Notes under the pieces: generated by a model | The model's input: the letters and a program-made list of their open reading frames with translations, nothing else | What the model was told of the DNA's origin: nothing | Databases searched by the model: none | NCBI RefSeq assembly: GCF_003234185.1 | Contig: NZ_QKSM01000006.1 | Coordinates: 62,001-126,000 of the forward strand | Length of the DNA: 64,000 nt | Origin: Curtobacterium sp. MCSS17_008 | GTDB taxonomy: Bacteria > Actinomycetota > Actinomycetes > Actinomycetales > Microbacteriaceae | Direction: 5' to 3' | In this document: positions 55,028-61,975 of the stretch, piece after piece | Layout of the letters: every line of letters begins with the position of its first letter | Position numbering within the stretch: position 1 is the first letter of the stretch | Translations under genes and position numbers: made by a program

Positions 55028-56464
55028 ATGGGACGCATGAGCGATGTACCGAACCGTCCGCTGCGCTTCGCGGCCTTCGTCATGAACACGACGTCGCACA
55101 TCCAACACGGCCTCTGGCGGCACCCCGACGCCCGGCAGACCGACTTCGACGACGTCACGCTCTGGACCGACCTCGCCCGCACGCTCGAGCGCGGGAAGTT
55201 CGACGCGATGTTCTTCGCGGACGTCGTCGGCACGTACGGCCCCGCCCGTGGCGACTACTCGACGAACCTCCGCGAGGGACTGCAGATCCCCTCGAACGAC
55301 CCGTCCGTCCTGCTGTCGGCGCTCGCCGTGTCCACCGAACACCTCGGCCTGGCCTTCACCTCGAGCGTCATCCAGGCGCACCCCTTCGACTTCGCCCGCA
55401 AGGTCTCCACGCTCGACCACATCACCCGCGGTCGCATCGGCTGGAACGTCGTCACGAGCGCCCTCGACAGTGCCGCCCGGAACTTCGGCGCCGACCGGCT
55501 CGAGGAGCACGACGAGCGCTACGCCTGGGCCGAGGAGTACCTCGAGGTCTGCGCCAAGCTCTGGGAGGGGTCGTGGGAGGACGGCGCCGTCCTCAAGGAC
55601 CCGGTGCGCGGGTACGCCGACCCGACGAAGGTGCACCGCATCGACCACCACGGGAAGCGGTACGACGTGCAGGGACCCCACCTGTCCGCCCCGTCGCCGC
55701 AGCGCACGCCCGTGCTGTTCCAGGCCGGGTCCTCGCCCGCCGGTCGGGCGTTCGCCGCGCGGAACGCCGAGGCGCAGTTCATCCTCACCTCCAACCGCGA
55801 CGCCACGGAGCAGCTCATCCGCGAGACCCGCGACCTCGCTGCCGCCGCCGGCCGACGCCGTGAGGACATCGCGTTCTTCCTCGGGCTGACCTTCGTCACG
55901 GGCTCCACCGAGGCCGAGGCGAAGGCGAAGGAGGCGGAGATCGACGAGTACCTGGCAGCCGACGGGTTCCTCGTGCACTCGAACCTCGGCTTCGATCCGG
56001 ACTCCGGCGAACCGCTCGACCCCGCGACGCCGCTGTCCGAGGTCCGGACCCAGGCGGGGCAGTCGCACCTGCAGTGGCTCCGCGAGGCCGCCGGTGACCG
56101 CGAGCGGACCATCGCCGACCTCGCCCGGTTGTCCGCCAAGCTGCGCGCCCGGGTCGTCGGGACGCCCGAGCAGATCGCCGACGAGCTCGCCGACTGGCAG
56201 CGGGTGGGCGTCGACGGCGTCAACGTCATCAACTGGACGCTGCCAGGCTCGTACGAGGAGTTCGTCGACCACATCGCACCCACCCTGCAGGAGCGCGGGC
56301 TCATGCAGTCCGAGTACCGGGAGGGCACGTTGCGCGAGAAGCTGTTCGGTCACGCGCAGCTACCGGACTCGCACCCGGCCAGGCGCTGGCGCGGGGCCTT
56401 CACCGGTGGCGCGAGCGCGACCAGCGCGGTCGACGCCCGCGATGCCGTGGAGGTGACCGCGTGA
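55028..56464 (+). CDS. LLM class flavin monooxygenase, NtaA/SnaA/DszA family
   Basis: A 478-aa FMNH2-dependent monooxygenase of the luciferase-like superfamily; relatives cleave nitrilotriacetate, dibenzothiophene sulfone or alkyl sulfones. Diagnostic are FVMNTTSHIQHGLWRHPDA near the start (as NTTSHIQHGLWR), the DYSTNLREGLQIPSNDP region (REGLQIPSNDP), GRIGWNVVTS, and the late GVDGVNVINWTLPGSYEEF (as VDGVNVINW). ATG 55028 is used because of the upstream box; ATG 55037 is close behind. It overlaps the acyl-CoA dehydrogenase-like gene by 4 bp. Confidence 0.93.
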   Translation: MGRMSDVPNRPLRFAAFVMNTTSHIQHGLWRHPDARQTDFDDVTLWTDLARTLERGKFDAMFFADVVGTYGPARGDYSTNLREGLQIPSNDPSVLLSALAVSTEHLGLAFTSSVIQAHPFDFARKVSTLDHITRGRIGWNVVTSALDSAARNFGADRLEEHDERYAWAEEYLEVCAKLWEGSWEDGAVLKDPVRGYADPTKVHRIDHHGKRYDVQGPHLSAPSPQRTPVLFQAGSSPAGRAFAARNAEAQFILTSNRDATEQLIRETRDLAAAAGRRREDIAFFLGLTFVTGSTEAEAKAKEAEIDEYLAADGFLVHSNLGFDPDSGEPLDPATPLSEVRTQAGQSHLQWLREAAGDRERTIADLARLSAKLRARVVGTPEQIADELADWQRVGVDGVNVINWTLPGSYEEFVDHIAPTLQERGLMQSEYREGTLREKLFGHAQLPDSHPARRWRGAFTGGASATSAVDARDAVEVTA

Positions 56465-57741
56465 CGGACGCGACGACGACGGTCGGGGCCGGGCCGAGCC
56501 TCCAGGCCGGGTCGACGGGGGACCGCCTGGCCGCGCTGCGGGAGCGCTTCGCGCCGGTCGTCGAGCGCATCCGTCAGGGGGCCGTCGCCCGCGAGCTGGC
56601 GTCCGGCGCCCCGGGGGAGCGGGAGCTGCCGCACGCCGAGGTGCGCGCGCTGGCGGAGGCGGGCTTCGGCCGGCTGCGCGTCCCGGCGGACCGCGGCGGC
56701 TTCGGTGTGACGCTGGTGGAGCTGGCGCACCTCGTGGCGGACCTGGCGGCGGCGGACTCGAACATCGCGCACCTGTGGCGGGGGCACTTCGGGTACACCG
56801 AGCTCGTGCTGCTCCGACCCGAGTCGCCGGCTCGCGACGAGTGGCTGCAGCGGATCGTCGCCGGGGCGATCGTGGGGAACGCGACCTCGGAGCGGACCGG
56901 CACGACGCTCGCCGACATCTCGACGACCGTCGCTCCGGACGCCGACGGCACCTGGCGGCTCGACGGACGGAAGTTCTACTCGACCGGCACGCTCTACGCC
57001 GACTGGATCTACCTGGCGGCGGACCGGGACGGCGAGCGCGTGACGTTCGCGGTGCCCACCGATGCCCCGGGCGTGACCGGCATCGACGACTGGGACGGCT
57101 TCGGACAGCGGCTCACCGCCTCCGGCACGACCGTCTTCTCCGGCGTCGCGGTCGACGAGTCGGTGATCTCGGCGTACCGGGACGCCCCGCTGTCGCACAT
57201 CCAGGCCTTCTACCAGCTGTACCTGCTCGCGGTCCTCGCCGGGATCGGGCAGGCCGTCGTCGACGATGCCGTGGCGTTCGTCCGGCCGCGCACCCGCACG
57301 TACATCCACGCGAACGCGCCGACCCCGGGGGAGGACCCACAGGTGCTCGCGGTCCTCGGTCGGCTGTCGGCGGGGGCGTTCACCGCGCGCTCGCTCGTCG
57401 TCGCGGCGGCTGGTCTGCTCGACGGGGTCGTGGCGACGAACGAGCCGGGGGTGGGCGTGGACCACGCGCTGCTCGACGCGGCCGAGAACGCGGTCTACCA
57501 GGCGCAGGTCGAGGTCGGGCCGCGGGTGCTGCGGGCGTGCTCCGACCTGTTCGAGGTCGGCGGGGCCTCGGCGGCGGACCGGACCCGGGCACTCGACCGG
57601 CACTGGCGGAACGCGCGGGTCGTCGCGTCGCACAACCCGGCCGTGTACAAGGAGCGGCTCGTGGGGGAGTACCTGCTGCACGGGCGGGGGCCGGTGGACG
57701 CGTGGGAGCGGTACCACGAGGTGGGACCGACGCGGTTCTGA
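56461..57741 (+). CDS. Acyl-CoA dehydrogenase-family monooxygenase (SfnB/DszC-like)
   Basis: A 426-aa flavoprotein with the acyl-CoA dehydrogenase fold: N-terminal helical domain (ELPHAEVRALAEAGFGRLR), middle beta domain beginning GNATSERTGTTLADIST, and C-terminal helices with AAENAVYQAQVEVGPRVLRA and CSDLFEVGGASAA (in parts). Such proteins paired with an LLM monooxygenase are usually FMNH2-dependent oxygenases (SfnB, DszC) in organosulfur use, not true dehydrogenases. The GTG at 56461 overlaps the LLM gene by 4 bp, which supports joint function. Its stop lies 1 bp from the convergent metalloprotease stop. Confidence 0.9.
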   Translation: MTDATTTVGAGPSLQAGSTGDRLAALRERFAPVVERIRQGAVARELASGAPGERELPHAEVRALAEAGFGRLRVPADRGGFGVTLVELAHLVADLAAADSNIAHLWRGHFGYTELVLLRPESPARDEWLQRIVAGAIVGNATSERTGTTLADISTTVAPDADGTWRLDGRKFYSTGTLYADWIYLAADRDGERVTFAVPTDAPGVTGIDDWDGFGQRLTASGTTVFSGVAVDESVISAYRDAPLSHIQAFYQLYLLAVLAGIGQAVVDDAVAFVRPRTRTYIHANAPTPGEDPQVLAVLGRLSAGAFTARSLVVAAAGLLDGVVATNEPGVGVDHALLDAAENAVYQAQVEVGPRVLRACSDLFEVGGASAADRTRALDRHWRNARVVASHNPAVYKERLVGEYLLHGRGPVDAWERYHEVGPTRF

Positions 57742-57742
57742 A

Positions 57743-58090
57743 CTACGCCCAGCCGAGCTCGTGGAGTCGCTCGTCGTCGATCCCGTAGAAGTGCCCGATC
57801 TCGTGGACGAGCGTCGTGTGCACCTCGTCCCTGAGCTCGTCGACGGTGTCGCACTCCTCGAGGTGCTGCTTCCGGAACACCACGATCCGGTCCGGGAGCT
57901 CGCCGAACCCGTACTGCCCGCGCTCGGTCGCCGCGACTCCGTCGTACACGCCGAACAGGTCGGAGCCGTCCTCGGGCTCGTCCTCGACGACGAACACGAC
58001 GTTGTCGAGCCCGTCGACCATCTCGTCGGGCAGGCGGTCGAGTTCGTCGGTCACGAGCTGCTCGAACTCGTCGGCGGACATCTCCATCAC
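57743..58090 (-). CDS. Metallopeptidase family protein (minimal gluzincin-like)
   Basis: A 115-aa protein with the zinc-binding motif LVHEIGHFYGIDDERLHELGW, read here as HEIGH (residues about 96-100) and the downstream Asp-Asp-Glu. The first half is acidic and helical (EFEQLVTDELDRLPDEM). It belongs to the small bacterial 'metallopeptidase family' (DUF1025-like) proteins whose targets are unknown. ATG 58090 is the first of two adjacent Met codons; ATG 58084 also fits. It lies downstream of tRNA-His on the same strand and converges with the flavin monooxygenase operon. Confidence 0.85.
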   Translation of the reverse strand: MMEMSADEFEQLVTDELDRLPDEMVDGLDNVVFVVEDEPEDGSDLFGVYDGVAATERGQYGFGELPDRIVVFRKQHLEECDTVDELRDEVHTTLVHEIGHFYGIDDERLHELGWA

Positions 58091-58127
58091 GGAGTCGATC
58101 GTCGCAGACCAACCTGGCGGAACGACG

Positions 58128-58155
58128 AAGGCCCCGTCCTCTCGGACGGGGCCTT
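58128..58155 (-). terminator. Hairpin between tRNA-His and the metallopeptidase gene
   Basis: 12-bp perfect arms AAGGCCCCGTCC and GGACGGGGCCTT (58128-58139, 58144-58155), loop TCTC. The A-rich start gives a short U-rich end in the minus-strand transcript, so it most likely ends the tRNA transcript 20 bp after the tRNA. Confidence 0.72.
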
Positions 58156-58175
58156 CCGCTGACCTTCGTCAGCAC

Positions 58176-58251
58176 TGGGGTGAGTAACGGGTCTCGAACC
58201 CGCGACCTCCTAGACCACAACCAGGCGCTCTACCAACTGAGCTATACCCAC
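58176..58251 (-). tRNA. tRNA-His (anticodon GTG)
   Basis: Minus-strand gene of 76 nt including an encoded CCA. The acceptor stem GTGGGTA pairs with TACTCAC; an extra G at -1 (58252) faces C73, the histidine identity pair. The anticodon stem CCTGG/CTAGG encloses TTGTGGT, anticodon GTG. The T arm GCGGGTTCGAGACCCGT is standard. Confidence 0.96.
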
Positions 58252-58285
58252 CACGTACACACCGGCGGACCAGCGCGACCACTCA

Positions 58286-58291
58286 ATAGTA
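58286..58291 (-). promoter_or_regulatory. -10 box of tRNA-His
   Basis: TACTAT on the minus strand in an AT-rich patch, about 35 nt upstream of the mature tRNA 5' end. Confidence 0.45.
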
Positions 58292-58326
58292 GTACATGCC
58301 GGAGGTCCCGCAGACCAGGCGTGTCG

Positions 58327-58965
58327 CTACTCCGCCGCAGGCTGGGCGAGTCGTGGTTCCCACTGCTCGACGACCTGTGCGGCGACGGCGCGCACGTCCT
58401 CGGTCGTCGGGCCGGGCTCAGCGACGAAGCCCGCGCGGCGGTAGTACTCGAGCTCACGGATCGACTCGAGGATGTCCGCGAGGGCGCGGTGCCCGCCGTG
58501 CTTCTCCGGCGCGTTGAAGTACACGCGCGGGAACCAGCGACGGCAGAGCTCCTTGATGCTCGACACGTCGACGCTGCGGTAGTGCAGGTGCCCGTCGACC
58601 CGCGGCATGTACTTCGACAGGAACGCCCGGTCGGTGCCGATGGTGTTGCCCGCCAGGGGAGCGCTGCCCTCGGCCGGCACGTGCTGGAGGATGTACTCGA
58701 GCACCTGGTACTCGGCGTCGGCCAGGGAGACGCCGTTCGGGATCTCCTCGAGCAGCCCCGAGGTCGTGTGCATGTTCGTCACGAACTCGTTCATGTTGTC
58801 GAGCGCCGACTGGTCGGGCTTGATGACGATGTCGAACCCGGGGTGCACCGGGACGAGGTCGAAGTCCGTGACGACGACGGCCACCTCGACGAGCTCGTCG
58901 ACCTCGAGGTCGAGGCCCGTCATCTCGCAGTCGATCCAGACGAGGCGGTCGTTCGCAGTTGCCAT
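58327..58965 (-). CDS. orn: Oligoribonuclease
   Basis: 3'-5' exoribonuclease that degrades 2-5 nt RNAs, including pGpG in bacteria that use cyclic di-GMP. The 212-aa DEDDh protein has motif [19 protein letters not shown] (as CEMTGLD), motif [14 protein letters not shown], motif III with [17 protein letters not shown] (His and Asp catalytic), and the family's C-terminal tail. ATG 58965 was chosen because the conserved N-terminus starts within ten residues and TAGGAT lies 7 nt upstream. The longer open frame beyond it is part of the repeat-rich gap. Confidence 0.96.
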   Translation of the reverse strand: MATANDRLVWIDCEMTGLDLEVDELVEVAVVVTDFDLVPVHPGFDIVIKPDQSALDNMNEFVTNMHTTSGLLEEIPNGVSLADAEYQVLEYILQHVPAEGSAPLAGNTIGTDRAFLSKYMPRVDGHLHYRSVDVSSIKELCRRWFPRVYFNAPEKHGGHRALADILESIRELEYYRRAGFVAEPGPTTEDVRAVAAQVVEQWEPRLAQPAAE

Positions 58966-58972
58966 GCCCCCG

Positions 58973-58978
58973 ATCCTA
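58973..58978 (-). promoter_or_regulatory. -10 box, leaderless promoter of orn
   Basis: TAGGAT on the minus strand is followed by 7 nt and the ATG at 58965. Confidence 0.5.
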
Positions 58979-59032
58979 TTCCGCGCGGGTGACGCTCCCG
59001 CTCGCGGCGGTGGTGGTGTGGACCGCGTGCAG

Positions 59033-59089
59033 CGAGCGGGCGCATCCTGTGCGCCGGAGCGCGCGCCGGGGTCAGGTTCCGCCCGCTCG
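59033..59089. repeat. Palindromic element, cluster copy 1
   Basis: Arms CGAGCGGGCG (59033-59042) and CGCCCGCTCG (59080-59089), 57 bp. The arms are shorter than in the other copies: the left one continues CATC instead of GAA. Confidence 0.8.
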
Positions 59090-59151
59090 TCGCGGGCGAC
59101 CTGTCGGGCGGAGTGCGCGCCTTCCGTCCGTCCGTCCGACCCGCCGGCTGA

Positions 59152-59213
59152 CGACGAGCGGGCGGGAACTGCTGACGCCCAGCGGTTCGACGTCTGATCC
59201 CGCCCGCTCGTCG
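59152..59213. repeat. Palindromic element, cluster copy 2
   Basis: Perfect 16-bp arms CGACGAGCGGGCGGGA (59152-59167) and its complement (59198-59213). Relative to the consensus GGAA/TTCC it has GGGA/TCCC, changed on both sides. Confidence 0.85.
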
Positions 59214-59269
59214 CGGGGCGGCGGGCTGTCGGGCCCGGCGCCCCTTCCGCCCGTCCGTGCGCCGGACGA

Positions 59270-59325
59270 CGAGCGGGCGGAAGCTGCTGGCACGCGGCTG
59301 CTGGAACGCTGGTTCCGCCCGCTCG
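59270..59325. repeat. Palindromic element, cluster copy 3
   Basis: Perfect 13-bp arms CGAGCGGGCGGAA (59270-59282) and TTCCGCCCGCTCG (59313-59325): the consensus form. Confidence 0.85.
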
Positions 59326-59403
59326 CGAGCACGCTCGCGTCCGGGAGGCGCGGCACGCTCCGGCTCGTCGGCTCGGCGGCCCGGTCGGCGGCTCGCTCCT
59401 CGT

Positions 59404-59460
59404 CGAGTGGGCGGAACCCGCAGCGGACGAGTCTGCTCGACGACCGGATCCGCCCGCTCG
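59404..59460. repeat. Palindromic element, cluster copy 4
   Basis: Arms CGAGTGGGCGGAACC (59404-59418) and GGATCCGCCCGCTCG (59446-59460). Contains the T-G wobble also seen at 38194 and one A-A mismatch shared with the ykoD copy. Confidence 0.82.
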
Positions 59461-59510
59461 CGTCCGCGAAGGCGGGGCGACGCTGATGAGCTGGTCGCCG
59501 AGCACGCACG

Positions 59511-59569
59511 ACGAACGGGCGGGACCGGCGGCCGAACCCCTGGTTCGACGACCGATCCCGCCCGTTCGT
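59511..59569. repeat. Palindromic element, cluster copy 5
   Basis: Perfect arms ACGAACGGGCGGGA (59511-59524) and TCCCGCCCGTTCGT (59556-59569). Both the G-to-A change in the left arm and its partner C-to-T in the right arm are present: a compensatory pair. Confidence 0.85.
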
Positions 59570-59608
59570 GCGTGCAGGGCCGCGAGCGCCCCGCGGCCGC
59601 GTCCGGCC

Positions 59609-60847
59609 TCAGACCATCTCGCCCGCCGAGATCGCCTCGGCCTCCACGCGCTCCGACTCCGCGCCGTCGTCGACCCGCCGGAGCACCCGGGTGGTCAGGG
59701 CCACGACCACGAAGGCGACCGCCACCGACAGCCCGGCGAAGACGTACGCCGCCGAAGGCGAGAACGCCTCCGCCAACAGCGTCGCCACCGGCGGGGCGAT
59801 GGCACCACCGATGAAGCGCACCGCGGAGTACGCACTCGACGCCACCGACCGGGGGAGGTCCGTCGCCTCCATCACGCACTCGGTGAGCACGGTGTTCAGC
59901 ACGCCGAGCACGAGTCCGCCGATGACGACGCACACGATGAGCCCGACCTGCGACGTCACGACGACCGCGGCGGCGAACAGGTCCAGGGCGAGCAGCGGCA
60001 GGGCGATCTTCAGGACGGTCGTGCGCCGCATGCGGGCGGTCAGCATCGGCGCCACCCACACCGAGGTGATCGCGAGCCCGAGGCCCCAGCCGAAGAACGT
60101 GAAGCCGATGCCCAGCGCACCGAAGCCGAGCGGGAACGGCGTGTACGCGAGCAGCACGAAGAAGCCGATGTTGTAGAACAGTGCGGTCACCGCGAGGGCG
60201 GCGAGCGCCGGCTGCCCGAGCGCGCGGAACGGTGCCGAGAGCTTGGTGGGCGATGGCTTCTCGAGTCCGGAGGACTTCAGGAGCGTGACGACGGCGACGA
60301 ACGCGATCGCCATGAGCGTGGTGACGCCGAAGAAGGGACCGCGCCAGCTCACCGAACCGAGCAGGCCGCCGACGAGCGGGCCGACGGCGATGCCGAGGCC
60401 GAGGGCCGCCTCGTACAGGATGATCGCCGATGCGGTCCCGCCGGACGCCGCCCCGACGATGGTCGCGAGCGCGGTGGAGATGAAGAGCGCGTTGCCGAGG
60501 CCCCAGCCAGCGCGGAAGCCGATGATGTTCCAGACGCTGCCCGAGGTGGCAGCGAGCACCGAGAACACGACGATGAGCGCGAGTCCGATGAGCAGCGTGT
60601 TCTTCGCCCCGATCCGGCTCGACACCCAGCTGGTGAAGAACATCGCGACGCCGGTGACGGCGAGGTAGCTCGTGAACAGCAGCTCGGTCTGCGCAGCGGT
60701 GGCGTCGAGCGACGACGCGATCGCGGGGAGGATCGGATCGACGAGTCCGATGCCCATGAAGGCAACGACGCACGCGAAGGCGATCGCCCAGACCGCGGAG
60801 GACTGCTTGAGGATGCTGCCGGAGGCAGCGGGTGCGTGGGCGTTCAC
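59609..60847 (-). CDS. MFS transporter (drug efflux type)
   Basis: A 412-aa 12-helix major facilitator of the drug:H+ antiporter type. Visible are [21 protein letters not shown] in helix 1 (as [11 protein letters not shown]), [13 protein letters not shown] in the first cytoplasmic loop, and the antiporter motif C-like [13 protein letters not shown] in helix 5. It follows marR with a 4-bp overlap (ATGA), so a MarR-type repressor controls its own efflux pump, a common arrangement. The C-terminus ends in an acidic stretch. Substrate unknown. Confidence 0.9.
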   Translation of the reverse strand: MNAHAPAASGSILKQSSAVWAIAFACVVAFMGIGLVDPILPAIASSLDATAAQTELLFTSYLAVTGVAMFFTSWVSSRIGAKNTLLIGLALIVVFSVLAATSGSVWNIIGFRAGWGLGNALFISTALATIVGAASGGTASAIILYEAALGLGIAVGPLVGGLLGSVSWRGPFFGVTTLMAIAFVAVVTLLKSSGLEKPSPTKLSAPFRALGQPALAALAVTALFYNIGFFVLLAYTPFPLGFGALGIGFTFFGWGLGLAITSVWVAPMLTARMRRTTVLKIALPLLALDLFAAAVVVTSQVGLIVCVVIGGLVLGVLNTVLTECVMEATDLPRSVASSAYSAVRFIGGAIAPPVATLLAEAFSPSAAYVFAGLSVAVAFVVVALTTRVLRRVDDGAESERVEAEAISAGEMV

Positions 60848-61293
60848 GCGTGGATCTCCGTTCTCGTGGTGGTCGTGGTGGTGCGCGAGGCGATGATGGC
60901 GGCGGCGTCGTGCAGGACGTCCCAGTCGCCGTCGCCGAGGTCGGCGAAGACCGGCCCGACCGAGTCGGCGATCGTGGCGCGCCAGGTGGCGAGGCGCTCG
61001 CGCCCGGCGTCGGTGAGCTCGATGAGCTGGCCGCGGGAGTCGTCCGGGTCCACGCTGCGCGAGACGAGCCCGTCCGCGAGCATGCCGGAGACGAGCCGGG
61101 TCATGGTCGGCTGTGCGACGCGTGAGGCTGCCGCGAGCTCGCCGAGCCGGAGTGGCTGCTCGGTCTCGAGGATGCCGAGCGTCCGCCAGACGGCGGCCGA
61201 GGTGGGGCTGCCGGAGGCCTGCGCGGCTGCGCGGACGAGACGGTTGACGGAGACGATGAGGGTCTCGAGTGTCTGCGCCCGCGATGTTTCCAT
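60844..61293 (-). CDS. MarR family transcriptional regulator
   Basis: A 149-aa winged-helix dimeric regulator. The DNA-binding region is visible as LRLGELAAASRVAQPTMTRLVSGML (in parts ELAAASRVAQPTMTRL, residues about 48-72), with the wing GLVSRSVDPDDSRGQLIELTDAG and the Asp-Ser-Arg motif. Helices at both ends form the dimer interface. The ATG at 61293 is inside a 26-bp palindrome that also covers its -10 box, so the protein very likely represses itself and the following MFS gene, as well as the divergent small gene. Ligand unknown. Confidence 0.92.
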   Translation of the reverse strand: METSRAQTLETLIVSVNRLVRAAAQASGSPTSAAVWRTLGILETEQPLRLGELAAASRVAQPTMTRLVSGMLADGLVSRSVDPDDSRGQLIELTDAGRERLATWRATIADSVGPVFADLGDGDWDVLHDAAAIIASRTTTTTTRTEIHA

Positions 61294-61299
61294 AGCTGA

Positions 61300-61305
61300 A
61301 CTATA
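61300..61305 (-). promoter_or_regulatory. marR promoter -10 (with -35), leaderless
   Basis: TATAGT on the minus strand, followed by 6 nt and the ATG at 61293. A -35 TTGACG lies at plus 61323-61328, exactly 17 bp upstream: the best complete promoter in the window. Confidence 0.75.
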
Positions 61306-61309
61306 TAGT
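61304..61309 (+). promoter_or_regulatory. Divergent -10 box overlapping the marR -10
   Basis: TATAGT on the plus strand, followed by 6 nt and an ATG at 61316 in frame with the small acidic gene. It shares the bases TA of the palindrome core with the marR -10. A -35 is not obvious. Confidence 0.5.
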
Positions 61310-61354
61310 TGTGCTATGCATCCGTCAACAGGACGGCCCTGGTACAAGGGACGC

Positions 61355-61645
61355 ATGAGCGACATCACCATCAACGAGGGCGACGAGTACACCGCGATCT
61401 TCCACGGCGGTCCCTTCGACGGCACGACCGACACCCGGACCGCGACGAGTGACGCGGTCGACGACGAGGTCACGGTGTACGCGGACGTCGAGGGCCTGCA
61501 GACGGCCTTCACCTACAAGGCCACGAAGACCCGCCAGGTGCTCGACCAGACCTCGGTCGAGTACGAGTACGACGCCGCCGACTCCGACCCGGTCGACGAC
61601 CTGCAGGACCGCGGCGACCGCAGCGGCGAGTTCGACCGGGAGTAG
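61355..61645 (+). CDS. Small acidic hypothetical protein
   Basis: A 96-aa protein I do not recognise by function; its start, DITINEGDEYTAIFHGGPFDGTTDTR, looks beta-rich and resembles short actinobacterial hypothetical proteins. It is very acidic, especially after residue 60. Two starts are possible: ATG 61355, preceded by AAGGG at 4 nt, or ATG 61316, 6 nt after a -10 box that would add 13 residues. Control by the divergent MarR is likely since the operator lies upstream. The thioredoxin-like gene follows after 17 bp. Confidence 0.65.
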   Translation: MSDITINEGDEYTAIFHGGPFDGTTDTRTATSDAVDDEVTVYADVEGLQTAFTYKATKTRQVLDQTSVEYEYDAADSDPVDDLQDRGDRSGEFDRE

Positions 61646-61662
61646 ATCCGGCACCGCCCGCG

Positions 61663-61935
61663 TTGCCGCCTCGCGTGCAGCTCGACCTCTGGACCTCCGC
61701 CTTCTGCGCCCCGTGCGCGGCCGCTCGCCGCGTGACCGCCGAGGTGGCGGGACTCGTCCCGGGGCTCCGGGTCACGGAGCGGGACGTGGCGGCGCACCCG
61801 GACACCGCGGAGGACCTCGGCATCCGTTCGACCCCCACGATCATCGTGCGGCGGGACGACGGGGCCGAGGTCTTCCGTTCTCCCGGTGTCCCCTCGCGGG
61901 ACCAGCTGCTGGTGGCGGTCGCGAAGGCCCTCTGA
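61663..61935 (+). CDS. Thioredoxin-like protein
   Basis: A 90-aa minimal thioredoxin fold. The active site is CAPC (in SAFCAPCAAARR, around residues 15-18) and the cis-Pro loop is IRSTPTIIV (around residue 58). No signal peptide, so it acts in the cytoplasm as a disulfide reductase or exchange protein. The start is either TTG 61663 or GTG 61675, four codons later; neither has a strong ribosome binding site. It lies 17 bp after the small acidic gene and may be cotranscribed with it. A 40-bp gap separates it from the convergent glycosyltransferase gene. Confidence 0.85.
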   Translation: MPPRVQLDLWTSAFCAPCAAARRVTAEVAGLVPGLRVTERDVAAHPDTAEDLGIRSTPTIIVRRDDGAEVFRSPGVPSRDQLLVAVAKAL

Positions 61936-61975
61936 CGGCTGGGCCTGGAGGCCGGGCTCGCCTCCGCCCCGTCCG

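Larger units (their letters stand above)
58966..59608. other. 643-bp intergenic region with a cluster of five palindromic elements
   Basis: No coding gene is supported: open frames here are GC artefacts crossing repeats. Five palindromic elements at 59033-59089, 59152-59213, 59270-59325, 59404-59460 and 59511-59569 are spaced about 110-130 bp apart, all with the same arm consensus and different centres. The only other signal is the orn promoter at the left end. Confidence 0.8.
61292..61317. promoter_or_regulatory. Probable MarR operator (26-bp palindrome)
   Basis: Left half ATAGCTGAACTAT and right half whose complement is ATAGCACAACTAT: 11 of 13 positions symmetric around the perfect core AACTATATAGTT (61299-61310). 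It covers both divergent -10 boxes and the marR ATG. The AT-rich character stands out from the surroundings. Confidence 0.82.

Noticed and set aside
58966..59608. CRISPR-like array
   Set aside because: The five units look like repeats with variable spacers, but the conserved parts are inverted arms within each unit, the spacing is irregular (about 110-130 bp), the sequence between units is not spacer-sized, and no cas genes are near.
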